Both the position numbers and the translations under genes were made by a program. A stretch of DNA of 64,000 bases from JAEUKA01 sp035328405 (GTDB lineage Bacteria; Myxococcota_A; Polyangia; Palsa-1104; JAEUJZ01). The notes beneath the pieces were generated by a model. That model saw nothing but the letters and a program-made list of their open reading frames with translations. It was not told the DNA's origin and searched no databases. Positions 6,414-15,090 of this stretch are shown here, piece after piece. Every line of letters starts with the position of its first letter. The first letter of the stretch is position 1. The stretch lies in assembly GCA_035328405.1 (NCBI GenBank), contig DAOLIT010000002.1, positions 62,001 through 126,000 on the forward strand, given 5' to 3'.

Positions 6414-8849
6414 GTGCGAAAGCTGGCTTCGTCAAATTTTTATTCGCTTTTTCTTTCCCCGAGCGGTTTTGAGTTGTTCGCCTCCCCAGCGCATCCGTCG
6501 GTGAAAAGGTGGCGCGGTGTCGTGCAGGAACCAGGCCTGTCGCTGCTCGGGCCGTTTCAAGTGACTGCGTTGGGGGCGCATCACAAACCCCTTTCCGTGA
6601 CAAAAGAGGCCGCGCTCTACACCGTTTCAGACGGGGAAAACGGAGAAATCGAATTGCGTTTTCCCGCCGCAGATGGGTCAGGACTCTTGTTTGTCCTGCA
6701 CATTCGGCTCGACGATGGAGGGCTGCTGTTTTGGCAAACACTGAGGAATCAGACGCACCAGACCGTTTCCGTCCAGGCTTTTCAGTTTGTGGCCACACCG
6801 GGTCCAAATGATTTTCTCGACGGGGCTGGTACGCAGCCTGGTTGGCGCGTGTTTCGATCGGGATACAGCTCGTTCACGCCTTCTTTCGCGGTGGACAGCC
6901 GTTTTCGGCCACAAAAACCACTTTTTCCTACAGCGGCGGCATTCAATTTGTGGACTCAATCGATCTATTACGGACGCCCCGAGGTGTTGTCGTCGCCGTG
7001 GATGATGGTTTTTACGCCACCTGGAAAACATTCTCCGCATCTGCTGGTTGGGTACGTTTCGGCCAAACGGGGTCTTGGCGAGGTTGCGTTGTGCCGCGAC
7101 GGTTCGACTCGCATGGAAGGTCGTCTGGGTTTCGAGGGACGAACACTCCCGGTCGGGGATTCTCTCGTCGGAGACAAACTGTTCGTGACGTTTCTGTATG
7201 ACGAGCGCGCAGTCCTCGATGCGTATGCCGATAGAACCTCGTCGGAGATGAGCCCTCGAAAGAACCTGCCCGAGGTCCCGAGCGGCTGGTGTTCTTGGTA
7301 CTACTACTACACTCGCGTCACCGAGGGTGATGTTCTGCGCAACCTTGCGGCGTTGCGCGACAAAAAGGTGCCCGTCAAGTACGTGCAGCTCGACGATGGA
7401 TACCAGCGCAAGGTGGGCGATTGGCTGACCCCGAATGCAAAGTTCCCAAATGGACTCGGTGCCGTCGCAAGACAAATCAAAGAGGCCGGGTTTGTGCCTG
7501 GGATTTGGCTCGCGCCATTTTTTGTGCAGCGTTCGTCGGAAATCTACAAACACCACCGAGATTGGTTGCTTCGCGACGAGGACGGTGTTCTGCGCTGCCT
7601 GGGATACCACCCATTTTGGGGCCTTATCGACGGGCAAGTGTACGGCCTCGATTTGACGCACCCTGAAGTGTTGTCTTGGCTGCGGCGCGTGTTTCGGGCG
7701 CTGTGCGATGTGGGCTTCGACTATTTCAAAATAGATTTTCTGTTTGCGGGCTTGCGACAAGGCCGACCGCACGATTCTGCCTTGTCTCCCGTCGAAGCGT
7801 ATCGCCAAGGCTTGCGCGTGATTCGAGAAACGATCGGCGACCGGTTCCTGTTGGGTTGTGGCGCTCCGCTGGTTCCGACGGTGGGTTTTGTCGATGCAAT
7901 GCGGATTTCTCCCGATGTAAAAGAGGCGTGGCGAGACGAGACAGTGGATCTGATTGCCCACGGAACAGGCTATCCCTCGACGGAACTGGCTCTACAGACT
8001 TGTCTGACCCGTGCCTACCTGCACAACAAATGGTGGTGCAACGACCCCGATTGCGTACTCGTTCGCCGAGAAAAAAGTTCGCTGAGCCTGCCCGAGACGC
8101 AGACGTTGCTGACGGTGATGTCGCTGTCCGGCGGAATGCTGTTCGTGGGGGATGATGTGCGTGCGTTGCCCAAGGAACGGCTCGATCTGTTGCAGAAAGC
8201 ACTGCCTCCGACGGGAAACACTGCGACCGTGGTTGGGGTTTTGGATCAGGAAAAGCCGCAGCGTTTGGTGTTTGAAAAAGCGGACGCAGAAGGTGGCCAA
8301 ACGCGGCTGGTGGCGGTCGTCAATTGGGCTGACGGTGCCCGCGAAATGGCGGCATTTTCGCCTGAGCTGCTGTGCGAGTCTGCTTTTCCCTCGGCAAGCG
8401 GCGCGTACATCGCGTTTGAGTTTTGGTCCCAAACGCTCCTGCGCGTGTCATCGCTTGAAAAAGTCTCGTCGCGGATTGCGCCGCACGGCGCGGCTTTGTG
8501 GCTTGTTCTGGATGCACACACCCACCCACAGGTTGCGACAGCAACGCACCACTTGTGGCAAACACTTGTGCTGCTCGCGCACGAAACGTGGGAACCGCAG
8601 CTTTGTCAATTGACGATGACGTTTGCCAAAACCAGCGACCGAGACGGAGAGATTTGGATCGCGGTCCCGGACGGCTACCGTTTCGATTCCGCTACTTGCA
8701 TGCAAGGCCACGCGAAGCTTCGAGGGGAAAGGCTGGTTTCAAACGGTGTGCTGCTGGTTTGCGGTTTCGAGGCCAGCGGTGGGCCAACGGTCATCACAGT
8801 CCAGTTTGAGCGCCAAAACACCGTTTCGGCGCGCACTCCACAAGCCTGA
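6414..8849 (+). CDS. GH36-type alpha-galactosidase (melibiase-like)
   Basis: An 811-residue enzyme starting at GTG 6414. An N-terminal beta-sandwich (about 1-280) precedes the TIM barrel, which opens with PSGWCSWYYYYTRVTE and VKYVQLDDGYQ. The likely catalytic nucleophile is the Asp in YFKIDFLFAG (residue 441). The probable acid/base is in MRISPDVKEAW, where GH36 and GH27 place it. There is no signal peptide, so the enzyme is cytoplasmic and should act on imported galactosides. It is preceded after three bases by an MFS carrier, which suggests an uptake-and-hydrolysis pair. Substrate specificity within clan GH-D cannot be read from the sequence. Confidence 0.86.
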   Translation: MRKLASSNFYSLFLSPSGFELFASPAHPSVKRWRGVVQEPGLSLLGPFQVTALGAHHKPLSVTKEAALYTVSDGENGEIELRFPAADGSGLLFVLHIRLDDGGLLFWQTLRNQTHQTVSVQAFQFVATPGPNDFLDGAGTQPGWRVFRSGYSSFTPSFAVDSRFRPQKPLFPTAAAFNLWTQSIYYGRPEVLSSPWMMVFTPPGKHSPHLLVGYVSAKRGLGEVALCRDGSTRMEGRLGFEGRTLPVGDSLVGDKLFVTFLYDERAVLDAYADRTSSEMSPRKNLPEVPSGWCSWYYYYTRVTEGDVLRNLAALRDKKVPVKYVQLDDGYQRKVGDWLTPNAKFPNGLGAVARQIKEAGFVPGIWLAPFFVQRSSEIYKHHRDWLLRDEDGVLRCLGYHPFWGLIDGQVYGLDLTHPEVLSWLRRVFRALCDVGFDYFKIDFLFAGLRQGRPHDSALSPVEAYRQGLRVIRETIGDRFLLGCGAPLVPTVGFVDAMRISPDVKEAWRDETVDLIAHGTGYPSTELALQTCLTRAYLHNKWWCNDPDCVLVRREKSSLSLPETQTLLTVMSLSGGMLFVGDDVRALPKERLDLLQKALPPTGNTATVVGVLDQEKPQRLVFEKADAEGGQTRLVAVVNWADGAREMAAFSPELLCESAFPSASGAYIAFEFWSQTLLRVSSLEKVSSRIAPHGAALWLVLDAHTHPQVATATHHLWQTLVLLAHETWEPQLCQLTMTFAKTSDRDGEIWIAVPDGYRFDSATCMQGHAKLRGERLVSNGVLLVCGFEASGGPTVITVQFERQNTVSARTPQA

Positions 8850-8917
8850 ACCTCGGGACAAACACGCAGAACAAACAGAAACCACTGCGACCTATCTGCC
8901 CAAAAACGACTGCGCGG

Positions 8918-8926
8918 TGCTATATC
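8918..8926 (+). promoter_or_regulatory. Extended -10 box before the M13 protease gene
   Basis: TGCTATATC (TG-C-TATATC) ends seven bases before ATG 8934, where no ribosome-binding site is visible. Confidence 0.42.
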
Positions 8927-8933
8927 ACCCGCC

Positions 8934-10988
8934 ATGTTCAAAAATCGGTCGAAACACATCCCTTTTCTTTCGTTGCTGTTCTGCGCGCTCTTGTCGCCGC
9001 AAGGAAAAACCCAGGCGCAAACCACGCCTGCTGTTCTGCCACCGTCGGGCATCGACGAGAGCGTGATCGATGCGTCCGTCAGTCCCTGTGACGACTTCTA
9101 TCGTTTTGCATGCGGCAACTGGATTCAAAAAACTGAGATTCCCGCTGACCGTCCGTCGTGGAGTCGTGGTTTTTCGGAAATCAACGAACGCAACCAAACT
9201 GTGTTGCGAGAGGTCCTCGACGAAAATGCGGCCAAGCCCGCGAGCGACGCAAACGGCAAAAAACTCGGGGATTTGTACAAAGCGTGCATGGATGAAAACG
9301 CGATCGAAAAAAACGCTGCGACGGAACTCGCGGCGCTGCTCAAGCCCATCGAGCAGGTCAAAACGCGCACAGATGTGGCCAAGGAAATCGCGCGTCAACA
9401 CCTGGGCATCGGCAAGCCGCTGTTCGATTTTTCGCAGGTGCCGGATTTCAAAAATGCGACGCAGATCATCGGCAACTTGGATCAAGGTGGCCTGGGCCTG
9501 CCGGATCGCGAGTACTACCTGAAAACGGACGAAAAAAGCGAGGCGCTTCGCAAGGAATACCTGGCGCATGTGGAGCGCGTCCTCGTGCTGTCGGGAATCG
9601 CGAAAGACAAAGCGGCGGCTCAGGCAGGCGTCATTGTTTCCATCGAGAAACGACTGGCGCAGGCGTCGATGTCGCGGGTCGATCGACGCGAGCCGAAGAA
9701 TATGTATCACCGCATCGACCTCGACGGTGTGCTCAAGCTTGCTCCGAATTTCGATTGGAAAACCTACTTTGCCGCGCTGGGAATCCCGTCGGTCAAGGAA
9801 CTCAATGTGACTTCCCTCGAGTTCTTCAAGGCGCTCAATCAACTGGTTGCCGAGGAAAAAATCGAGAACATCAGGGCCTATTTGCGTTGGAACAATGTCC
9901 ACAACGCAGCGTCGGCTTTGAGCAAGCCCTTCGTCGAGGAAACCTTCGCGTTTTTCAGCAAAAAGCTGACGGGGACCGACAAAATTCTGCCGCGCTGGAA
10001 ACGCTGCGTTGGTTTCGTTGACCACGCGATGGGCGAGGCGCTGGGCACTGCGTTTGTCAAAAAGACGTTTGGCGACGATGGGAAGAAAAAGGCGCTCGAA
10101 ATCATCCACGGGATCGAGGCGGCGATGGAGCAAAACATCAAAACGCTGACCTGGATGGACGACGCGACGCGGCGGGCGGCGCTCGGCAAACTGCAAAAAA
10201 TCACAAACAAGATTGGCTTTCCCGACAAACCTCGAAACTACGACGCGCTCGTCACGGTGCCGGGGTCGCATTTGAAAAATATCGAGGCTGCCGCGATTTT
10301 TGAGAGCCGACGGGAACTCGCGAAAATCGGCAAGCCGCGTGACAAGAGCGAATGGCTGATGACGCCTCCGACGGTGAATGCGTACTACGAACCGCAATTC
10401 AACGAGATGGCTTTCCCTGCCGGAATTTTGCAGCCGCCGATGTTTGGTCGGACGGTGGCGTCGGCCACAAACTACGGAGCGATCGGCATGGTCATGGGCC
10501 ACGAGGTGACGCACGGTTTTGACGACGAGGGCCGACAGTTCGACGAGGACGGAAACCTTCGCGATTGGTGGTCGCAGACGGTGAATACGGAATTCAATCG
10601 CCGCGCACAGTGTGTGGTCGAGCAGTACAACGGATACAAACCGCTCCCCGACGCGCACATTGACGGCAAGCTCACACTCGGGGAGAACATCGCCGATTTG
10701 GGCGGGCTGAAACTTGCGCTTTTGGCATTTCGGGCGGCGCAGAAAAAAGCGCCCGCAGCCTCAAAAGGAAAATACTCCGACGAGCAACTGTTCTTTTTGG
10801 GCATGGCGCAATCGTGGTGTGAAAAGCGGCGGCCTGAACTCGCTCGTTTGCTGATCAATGTGGACCCGCATTCACCGGCTGAATTTCGGGTAAACGGGCC
10901 ACTTTCCAACCTGTCCGAATTTGCCGCCGCCTGGAAGTGCCCGAGCACAGCCAAGATGGTGCGCAAGAATCAGTGCCAGGTTTGGTAG
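8934..10988 (+). CDS. M13-family zinc metallopeptidase (neprilysin/PepO-like), exported
   Basis: A 684-residue protein with a signal peptide ending near QGKTQAQ. Zinc ligands are visible: HEVTH at 523-527 and the Glu of GENIADLGG near 584. The substrate-binding NAYYEPQFNEMAFPAGILQ precedes them. The PCDDFYRFACGNW start of the mature domain and the terminal CQVW (Cys-x-x-Trp) are family hallmarks. M13 enzymes cleave oligopeptides; with its signal peptide this one acts in the periplasm or outside the cell. The length is normal for the family and nothing is missing. It begins 84 bases after the GH36 gene, with its own promoter-like box. Confidence 0.95.
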   Translation: MFKNRSKHIPFLSLLFCALLSPQGKTQAQTTPAVLPPSGIDESVIDASVSPCDDFYRFACGNWIQKTEIPADRPSWSRGFSEINERNQTVLREVLDENAAKPASDANGKKLGDLYKACMDENAIEKNAATELAALLKPIEQVKTRTDVAKEIARQHLGIGKPLFDFSQVPDFKNATQIIGNLDQGGLGLPDREYYLKTDEKSEALRKEYLAHVERVLVLSGIAKDKAAAQAGVIVSIEKRLAQASMSRVDRREPKNMYHRIDLDGVLKLAPNFDWKTYFAALGIPSVKELNVTSLEFFKALNQLVAEEKIENIRAYLRWNNVHNAASALSKPFVEETFAFFSKKLTGTDKILPRWKRCVGFVDHAMGEALGTAFVKKTFGDDGKKKALEIIHGIEAAMEQNIKTLTWMDDATRRAALGKLQKITNKIGFPDKPRNYDALVTVPGSHLKNIEAAAIFESRRELAKIGKPRDKSEWLMTPPTVNAYYEPQFNEMAFPAGILQPPMFGRTVASATNYGAIGMVMGHEVTHGFDDEGRQFDEDGNLRDWWSQTVNTEFNRRAQCVVEQYNGYKPLPDAHIDGKLTLGENIADLGGLKLALLAFRAAQKKAPAASKGKYSDEQLFFLGMAQSWCEKRRPELARLLINVDPHSPAEFRVNGPLSNLSEFAAAWKCPSTAKMVRKNQCQVW

Positions 10989-10994
10989 CTCGTC

Positions 10995-11909
10995 GTGGAG
11001 CGCAAGGTTGCGTTCTGGCTGGTTCTCGTCGTCGGGGCCGTCGCAGTGTGGGAGAGTTGGGAGTCGTTTCGGCCTCTTGTCGTTCGGGACAGCGACGTTC
11101 GCGCCGTATCGCAGCTCGTCCGCGCCTCGTACGAGCCGGGCACACTGATCGAGGTCACCCCAGACTGGGCGTCGCCGCTTTTTCGACGAGAACTTGGGGA
11201 ATTCATGCCGGCGGACCATCTTGGACGGGCCGACAGCAAACCCTTCGCTCGCATCACGGAAATTGCGTTCGGAAAGAACCGAACCTTGGAATTTTTGGGG
11301 TTTCCGTCCGATGCGCTCGTCGAGGAGCGACGGATTGGGCCGTGGTTTCTCCGTCGGTATCGGCAGACGCCAGTTCTTGTGACTTTTGACCTGACGGAGC
11401 ATCTTCTGGACGCGACGGTGAGCCAGACGGCAGAGGGTTTGTCGGAGTCCGAGTGGCCTTGCGTGTGGTCTGGGCCTCTGCCGTCGGTTGTGCCCAAACC
11501 CGGTCCGTTGGGTGGCTTTGTGTGCGAACAAACCCGCGTCGAACGTCGGACGATGGAAATCGATTACAAGCCTCGGCGAGGAATGGTCGTCGAGCTGAAG
11601 ACAAAGCAACGCACGCGGGTGCGTTTTTCGATTCCCGATGCCGCGTGGCGTGGCTCGACGTTGCACCTGTGGCTGGGGCTTCACGATTTTCACCAGAGGA
11701 AACAGGCTCGGGGTCCAGCGCGAGTCCTTGTGGATCTGGACGACGGACAGCAAACGCGAGAATTTCAGGTAGACCCAACCCAAGGTTTCGAGCTGCAAAC
11801 CATCCCTTTGCCGACGACGAGTAGCGAGGTCCATCACCTGCGGATGGAGTTTTTTGCTGAGCATCCACCGCATCATTTCGTGGGCGTTCACGGGGAACTT
11901 CGGCGATGA
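10995..11909 (+). CDS. Uncharacterised membrane-anchored protein in a glycosyltransferase operon
   Basis: A 304-residue protein starting at GTG 10995, six bases after the M13 stop. One N-terminal transmembrane segment (KVAFWLVLVVGAVAVWES) is followed by a soluble, probably periplasmic, region. The last ~100 residues (RMEIDYKPRRGMVVELKTKQ to HHLRMEFFAEHPPHHFVGVHG) look like a beta-sandwich of the kind found in carbohydrate-binding modules, which is an inference. Its stop overlaps the next start (ATGA 11906-11909), so it probably works with the following glycosyltransferase-like protein. I do not recognise the family. Confidence 0.7.
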   Translation: MERKVAFWLVLVVGAVAVWESWESFRPLVVRDSDVRAVSQLVRASYEPGTLIEVTPDWASPLFRRELGEFMPADHLGRADSKPFARITEIAFGKNRTLEFLGFPSDALVEERRIGPWFLRRYRQTPVLVTFDLTEHLLDATVSQTAEGLSESEWPCVWSGPLPSVVPKPGPLGGFVCEQTRVERRTMEIDYKPRRGMVVELKTKQRTRVRFSIPDAAWRGSTLHLWLGLHDFHQRKQARGPARVLVDLDDGQQTREFQVDPTQGFELQTIPLPTTSSEVHHLRMEFFAEHPPHHFVGVHGELRR

Positions 11910-13666
11910 CAGACGGAAAGCCGCGCAGCGCGCGAGGCCTGGATGTCGTGTTTGCGCTTGTTTTGTTTCTGGCGACGACGGCCATGCTCCAGTTTTCCAG
12001 TCGGCGACAGGGCTTTGCGCGCGACGAGGGTTATTACTTCCACGCCGCAGAACAACACGCCGCGTATTACGAGGAACTTTTCGGGCGCGTGATGCGCGGC
12101 GAGCTGCGCGCACTCGTGGACCGAAAGCTCGTGGACCGGTTTTTTTCGTACAACCAAGAACACCCGCCGTTGGCGAAGACGCTGTTTGGTTTGTCGTGGC
12201 GTTTTTTGCATCGGTGCAACTGCCCGCAGGAACCGGGCCTGCACGCGCTTTCGTACACCAAACGACACGCGACGCTCGGCCTGCTCAAGAACGGGGAAGC
12301 GATGCGTTTGCCATCGCATGCGCTGGCGGGAGCGTTGGTGGCCGCAATCTATGCTCTGGGTCGGCGGCTCTACGGTCGAACCGGGGCTTTTGTCGCGGCG
12401 GGCCTTGCGATCTTGGCACCGCGCCATTTTTTTCACGCTGAGCTGGCCTGTTTTGATGCTCCCGTGACGGCGATGCTAGGTCTTACAACGTGGGCGTATG
12501 TACGAGCGCAGCAGACCTTGTCGTGGCGTTATGCGCTGCTCACCGGTTTGTTGTTCGGCCTGTCTTTGTCCACGAAACTCAATGCGTTTTTCCTGCCGCC
12601 GCTGCTGTTTTTTCACGCGCTGTGGTTGCGCAAAGACCTTTTGCGTACAACGAACTCGAGTGAATCGCCGTTTTTTCGGCGTTTGTTGCGTTGGGTGTTT
12701 CAACCTTGGGCTCTTGCCATGGCGACGGTGGGGCCTCTTGTCTATCTGCTCAGTTGGCCCCATTTGTGGTTCGATACGGCGCGGCGTTTTTCTGCGTACG
12801 TGAGTTTTCACCTGCACCACGTTCACTACAACATCGAGTACCTGGGCCAGAACCACAATCGACCGCCGTATCCGTGGCATTACGTGCCCGTGATGACCCT
12901 GCTGACGATGCCGGTTCTCACGTTGCTGCTGGCCAAGCTGGGTGCTGTGTTGTGGGGACTTGTCCCACAAAAAGTCGAGCTTCCGCCTCCAGATGGAGAA
13001 CGGCGGGCCGGGGCGTTTCCGCTTCTCCTCGCGTCTGCGGTCTACCCGATGCTCATCATCATGCGTCCCGGAACACCGATTTTTGGAGCAGAGAAACACT
13101 GGCTTCCATCGGTGCCGTTTCTGGCGCTTCTGTCCGGCGCAGCCGTCGCGTATGTGGTGTCTGCGCTGTTTTCTTCACCGGCTGCACGGCGCAGTTTTGC
13201 CGTCGCTTTTTCGTGCCTGGTGCTGCTTCCCTCGGCGTTGTCAGTGTTTCGCTCCCATCCGTACGGCCTCAGCCACTACAACGCACTGGCAGGAGGTCCC
13301 GTCGGTGCAGCGACGCTCGGGATGAATCGCCAATTTTGGGGGTATTCCGTGCGCGGTGCGATGCCGTTTCTGAACACGTTGCCTCCCCGCACGCCTGTGT
13401 ATTTTCACGATGCCAACGGTTTTCAACTACAAATGAGCCAGCTTGACGGTTTTCTGCGACGAGACCTTCCCGATTCGGGCATGGAGGAACCCGGCGTCCG
13501 GTCGTCGATTGCAGCGTTGGTCCTGCACGAAAAACACTTCAACAAATACGAGTATTGGATGTGGGATGCGTACGGCACAACCAAACCCAGTTTTGTGCTC
13601 ACCCACTTGGGCGTACCTCTCTGTACGGTGTACGAGCGACCCAAACCTGAGCGGGGCATGCAGTGA
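11906..13666 (+). CDS. GT39/ArnT-like multi-pass glycosyltransferase (PMT_2 family)
   Basis: A 586-residue polytopic membrane protein with about 10-12 hydrophobic segments. The first periplasmic loop contains the acidic motif RDEGYYFHAAEQH, and a later one FSYNQEHPPLAKTLFG. The acidic pair and the E-HPPL stretch are typical of PMT_2/ArnT-type transferases, which move sugars from polyprenyl-phosphate carriers onto lipids, proteins or polymers on the outer face of the membrane. Both ends overlap neighbours (ATGA at 11906, GTGA at 13663), so it is the middle gene of a three-gene coupled operon. Confidence 0.8.
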   Translation: MTDGKPRSARGLDVVFALVLFLATTAMLQFSSRRQGFARDEGYYFHAAEQHAAYYEELFGRVMRGELRALVDRKLVDRFFSYNQEHPPLAKTLFGLSWRFLHRCNCPQEPGLHALSYTKRHATLGLLKNGEAMRLPSHALAGALVAAIYALGRRLYGRTGAFVAAGLAILAPRHFFHAELACFDAPVTAMLGLTTWAYVRAQQTLSWRYALLTGLLFGLSLSTKLNAFFLPPLLFFHALWLRKDLLRTTNSSESPFFRRLLRWVFQPWALAMATVGPLVYLLSWPHLWFDTARRFSAYVSFHLHHVHYNIEYLGQNHNRPPYPWHYVPVMTLLTMPVLTLLLAKLGAVLWGLVPQKVELPPPDGERRAGAFPLLLASAVYPMLIIMRPGTPIFGAEKHWLPSVPFLALLSGAAVAYVVSALFSSPAARRSFAVAFSCLVLLPSALSVFRSHPYGLSHYNALAGGPVGAATLGMNRQFWGYSVRGAMPFLNTLPPRTPVYFHDANGFQLQMSQLDGFLRRDLPDSGMEEPGVRSSIAALVLHEKHFNKYEYWMWDAYGTTKPSFVLTHLGVPLCTVYERPKPERGMQ

Positions 13667-15090
13667 CACGGGACTTCAAAATCGCTCTCGCGGTGTGGGT
13701 GGTTTCGACAGTGGTTTTTGCAGCCACGACCGGCCAGCGGCTGTTGCGCCACTCGACGGACACGCATTTTGTGTATCAAGCCGAGTGTTTTTTGAAAGGC
13801 CGGCTCGATTTGGGAGGTCCTCCGCCCCACGCGAACGATTGGGCCGAGGTCGAGACGCTGCAATTGGCCTCGGGGCGGACGTTGCGTGGGCAGTTTTTGC
13901 GCGCCAATCCGCTCAAATTCCGCACGCTTTCGGGCCGCACCGAGGAAATTCCCGCGTCGGACATCGCTTCTCGATCCAAAAAATACTACGTGTCCTTTCC
14001 GCCATTCCCGGCGCTGCTGTTGTTGCCTTTCGTCGCTGTCTTTCATCACCAGACGAACGACACGCTGTTTTCTGTTGTGCTGGCCGGGCTTTGTCCGGCG
14101 CTCTTGTACTTTCTGCTGCGTCGTTTGCCCAACATCGTCGGAGATCTCGATCCTGCGTCCGAACGGTCTGACGGTTGGCTTGTGGCTTTCTTTGGTTTTG
14201 GCACGGTGTTCTTCTTTTCCGCCGTGCAAGGGCAGGTTTGGTACACGGCACACATGGTCGCGTCGGTGCTGTGTCTTCTGTACTTGTTGTGTTTGTGGCC
14301 GCTGCGACCGTTCGCGTGTGGTTTTTTGTGCGGAGCGCTGTTTTTGACCCGGCCTCAAATGGCGTCGGTGGGTTTGCTGTTTCTGCTCGAAGTGGGGCGT
14401 CACGCGCTGAAAACGATTCTCGCGCAACCGGACAAGACCCCTTGGCGACTGGTCGCGCGCCGAGCCCTCCCGCCCCTGCTGTGGTTTGCGTTGCCGGCGG
14501 TGGTGCTGGCGGGTGCGGGGATGGCGTTCAACCTGCTCCGGTTTGAGCGTCCCTTGGAATTTGGCCACACCTATCTACAGACCCTTCAAGCGGACAACAT
14601 CCAACGATTTGGTTTGATGAATTACCAATTCTTACCGCGAAACTTGGCAGCAGCTCTCACGCTTTTGCCCAAGCTCTTGCCGACGTATCCGTATGTTCAA
14701 ATCAGCCACCATGGTTTGGCACTTTGGTTTACGTCGCCCGCGCTGTTGTTCCTGTTATGGCCTAAACGTCCGCTTTTTTCGCCAGATGTCCAGCAGATCA
14801 TCAACGAACGAGAGCGTCTGCTGCGTCGGGCGCTGCTTCTGTGCATCGTACCCATTTCCCTCGCGAGTTTGCTGTATCAAAACACCGGATATGTCCAGTT
14901 TGGATACCGCTTTTCCCTGGATTCCTTGCCACTCTTGATGGTTTTGTTGCGGCTCGGGAGTCCAGATCTGTCTTCCTCTTTGTTGTTTCGATTCGCAGTG
15001 GTATTTGGAATTGTAGTGAACTCGTTTGGGGCCGTGACGTTCAATCGAATGCCGATGTTCTATTTCAACGGCTTTTTCCCCGTAAACTAG
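13663..15090 (+). CDS. Multi-pass membrane protein, probable GT39-like glycosyltransferase
   Basis: A 475-residue polytopic protein starting at GTG 13663, overlapping the previous stop. After TM1 the loop begins STDTHFVYQAECFLKGRLDL, the position where PMT-like enzymes carry their catalytic acid. The loop then contains an inserted small beta-rich segment (about residues 58-105: LASGRTLRGQFLRANPLKF to IPASDIASRSKKYYV) before YVSFPPFPALLLLPFVAVF. I infer an undecaprenyl-linked sugar transferase, less certain than its neighbour. Its TAG overlaps the TAG of the convergent norB. Confidence 0.68.
   Translation: MTRDFKIALAVWVVSTVVFAATTGQRLLRHSTDTHFVYQAECFLKGRLDLGGPPPHANDWAEVETLQLASGRTLRGQFLRANPLKFRTLSGRTEEIPASDIASRSKKYYVSFPPFPALLLLPFVAVFHHQTNDTLFSVVLAGLCPALLYFLLRRLPNIVGDLDPASERSDGWLVAFFGFGTVFFFSAVQGQVWYTAHMVASVLCLLYLLCLWPLRPFACGFLCGALFLTRPQMASVGLLFLLEVGRHALKTILAQPDKTPWRLVARRALPPLLWFALPAVVLAGAGMAFNLLRFERPLEFGHTYLQTLQADNIQRFGLMNYQFLPRNLAAALTLLPKLLPTYPYVQISHHGLALWFTSPALLFLLWPKRPLFSPDVQQIINERERLLRRALLLCIVPISLASLLYQNTGYVQFGYRFSLDSLPLLMVLLRLGSPDLSSSLLFRFAVVFGIVVNSFGAVTFNRMPMFYFNGFFPVN

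Noticed and set aside
8925..10658. 577-residue minus-strand frame
   Set aside because: Antisense to the well-supported M13 peptidase; Arg-rich composition typical of a shadow frame.
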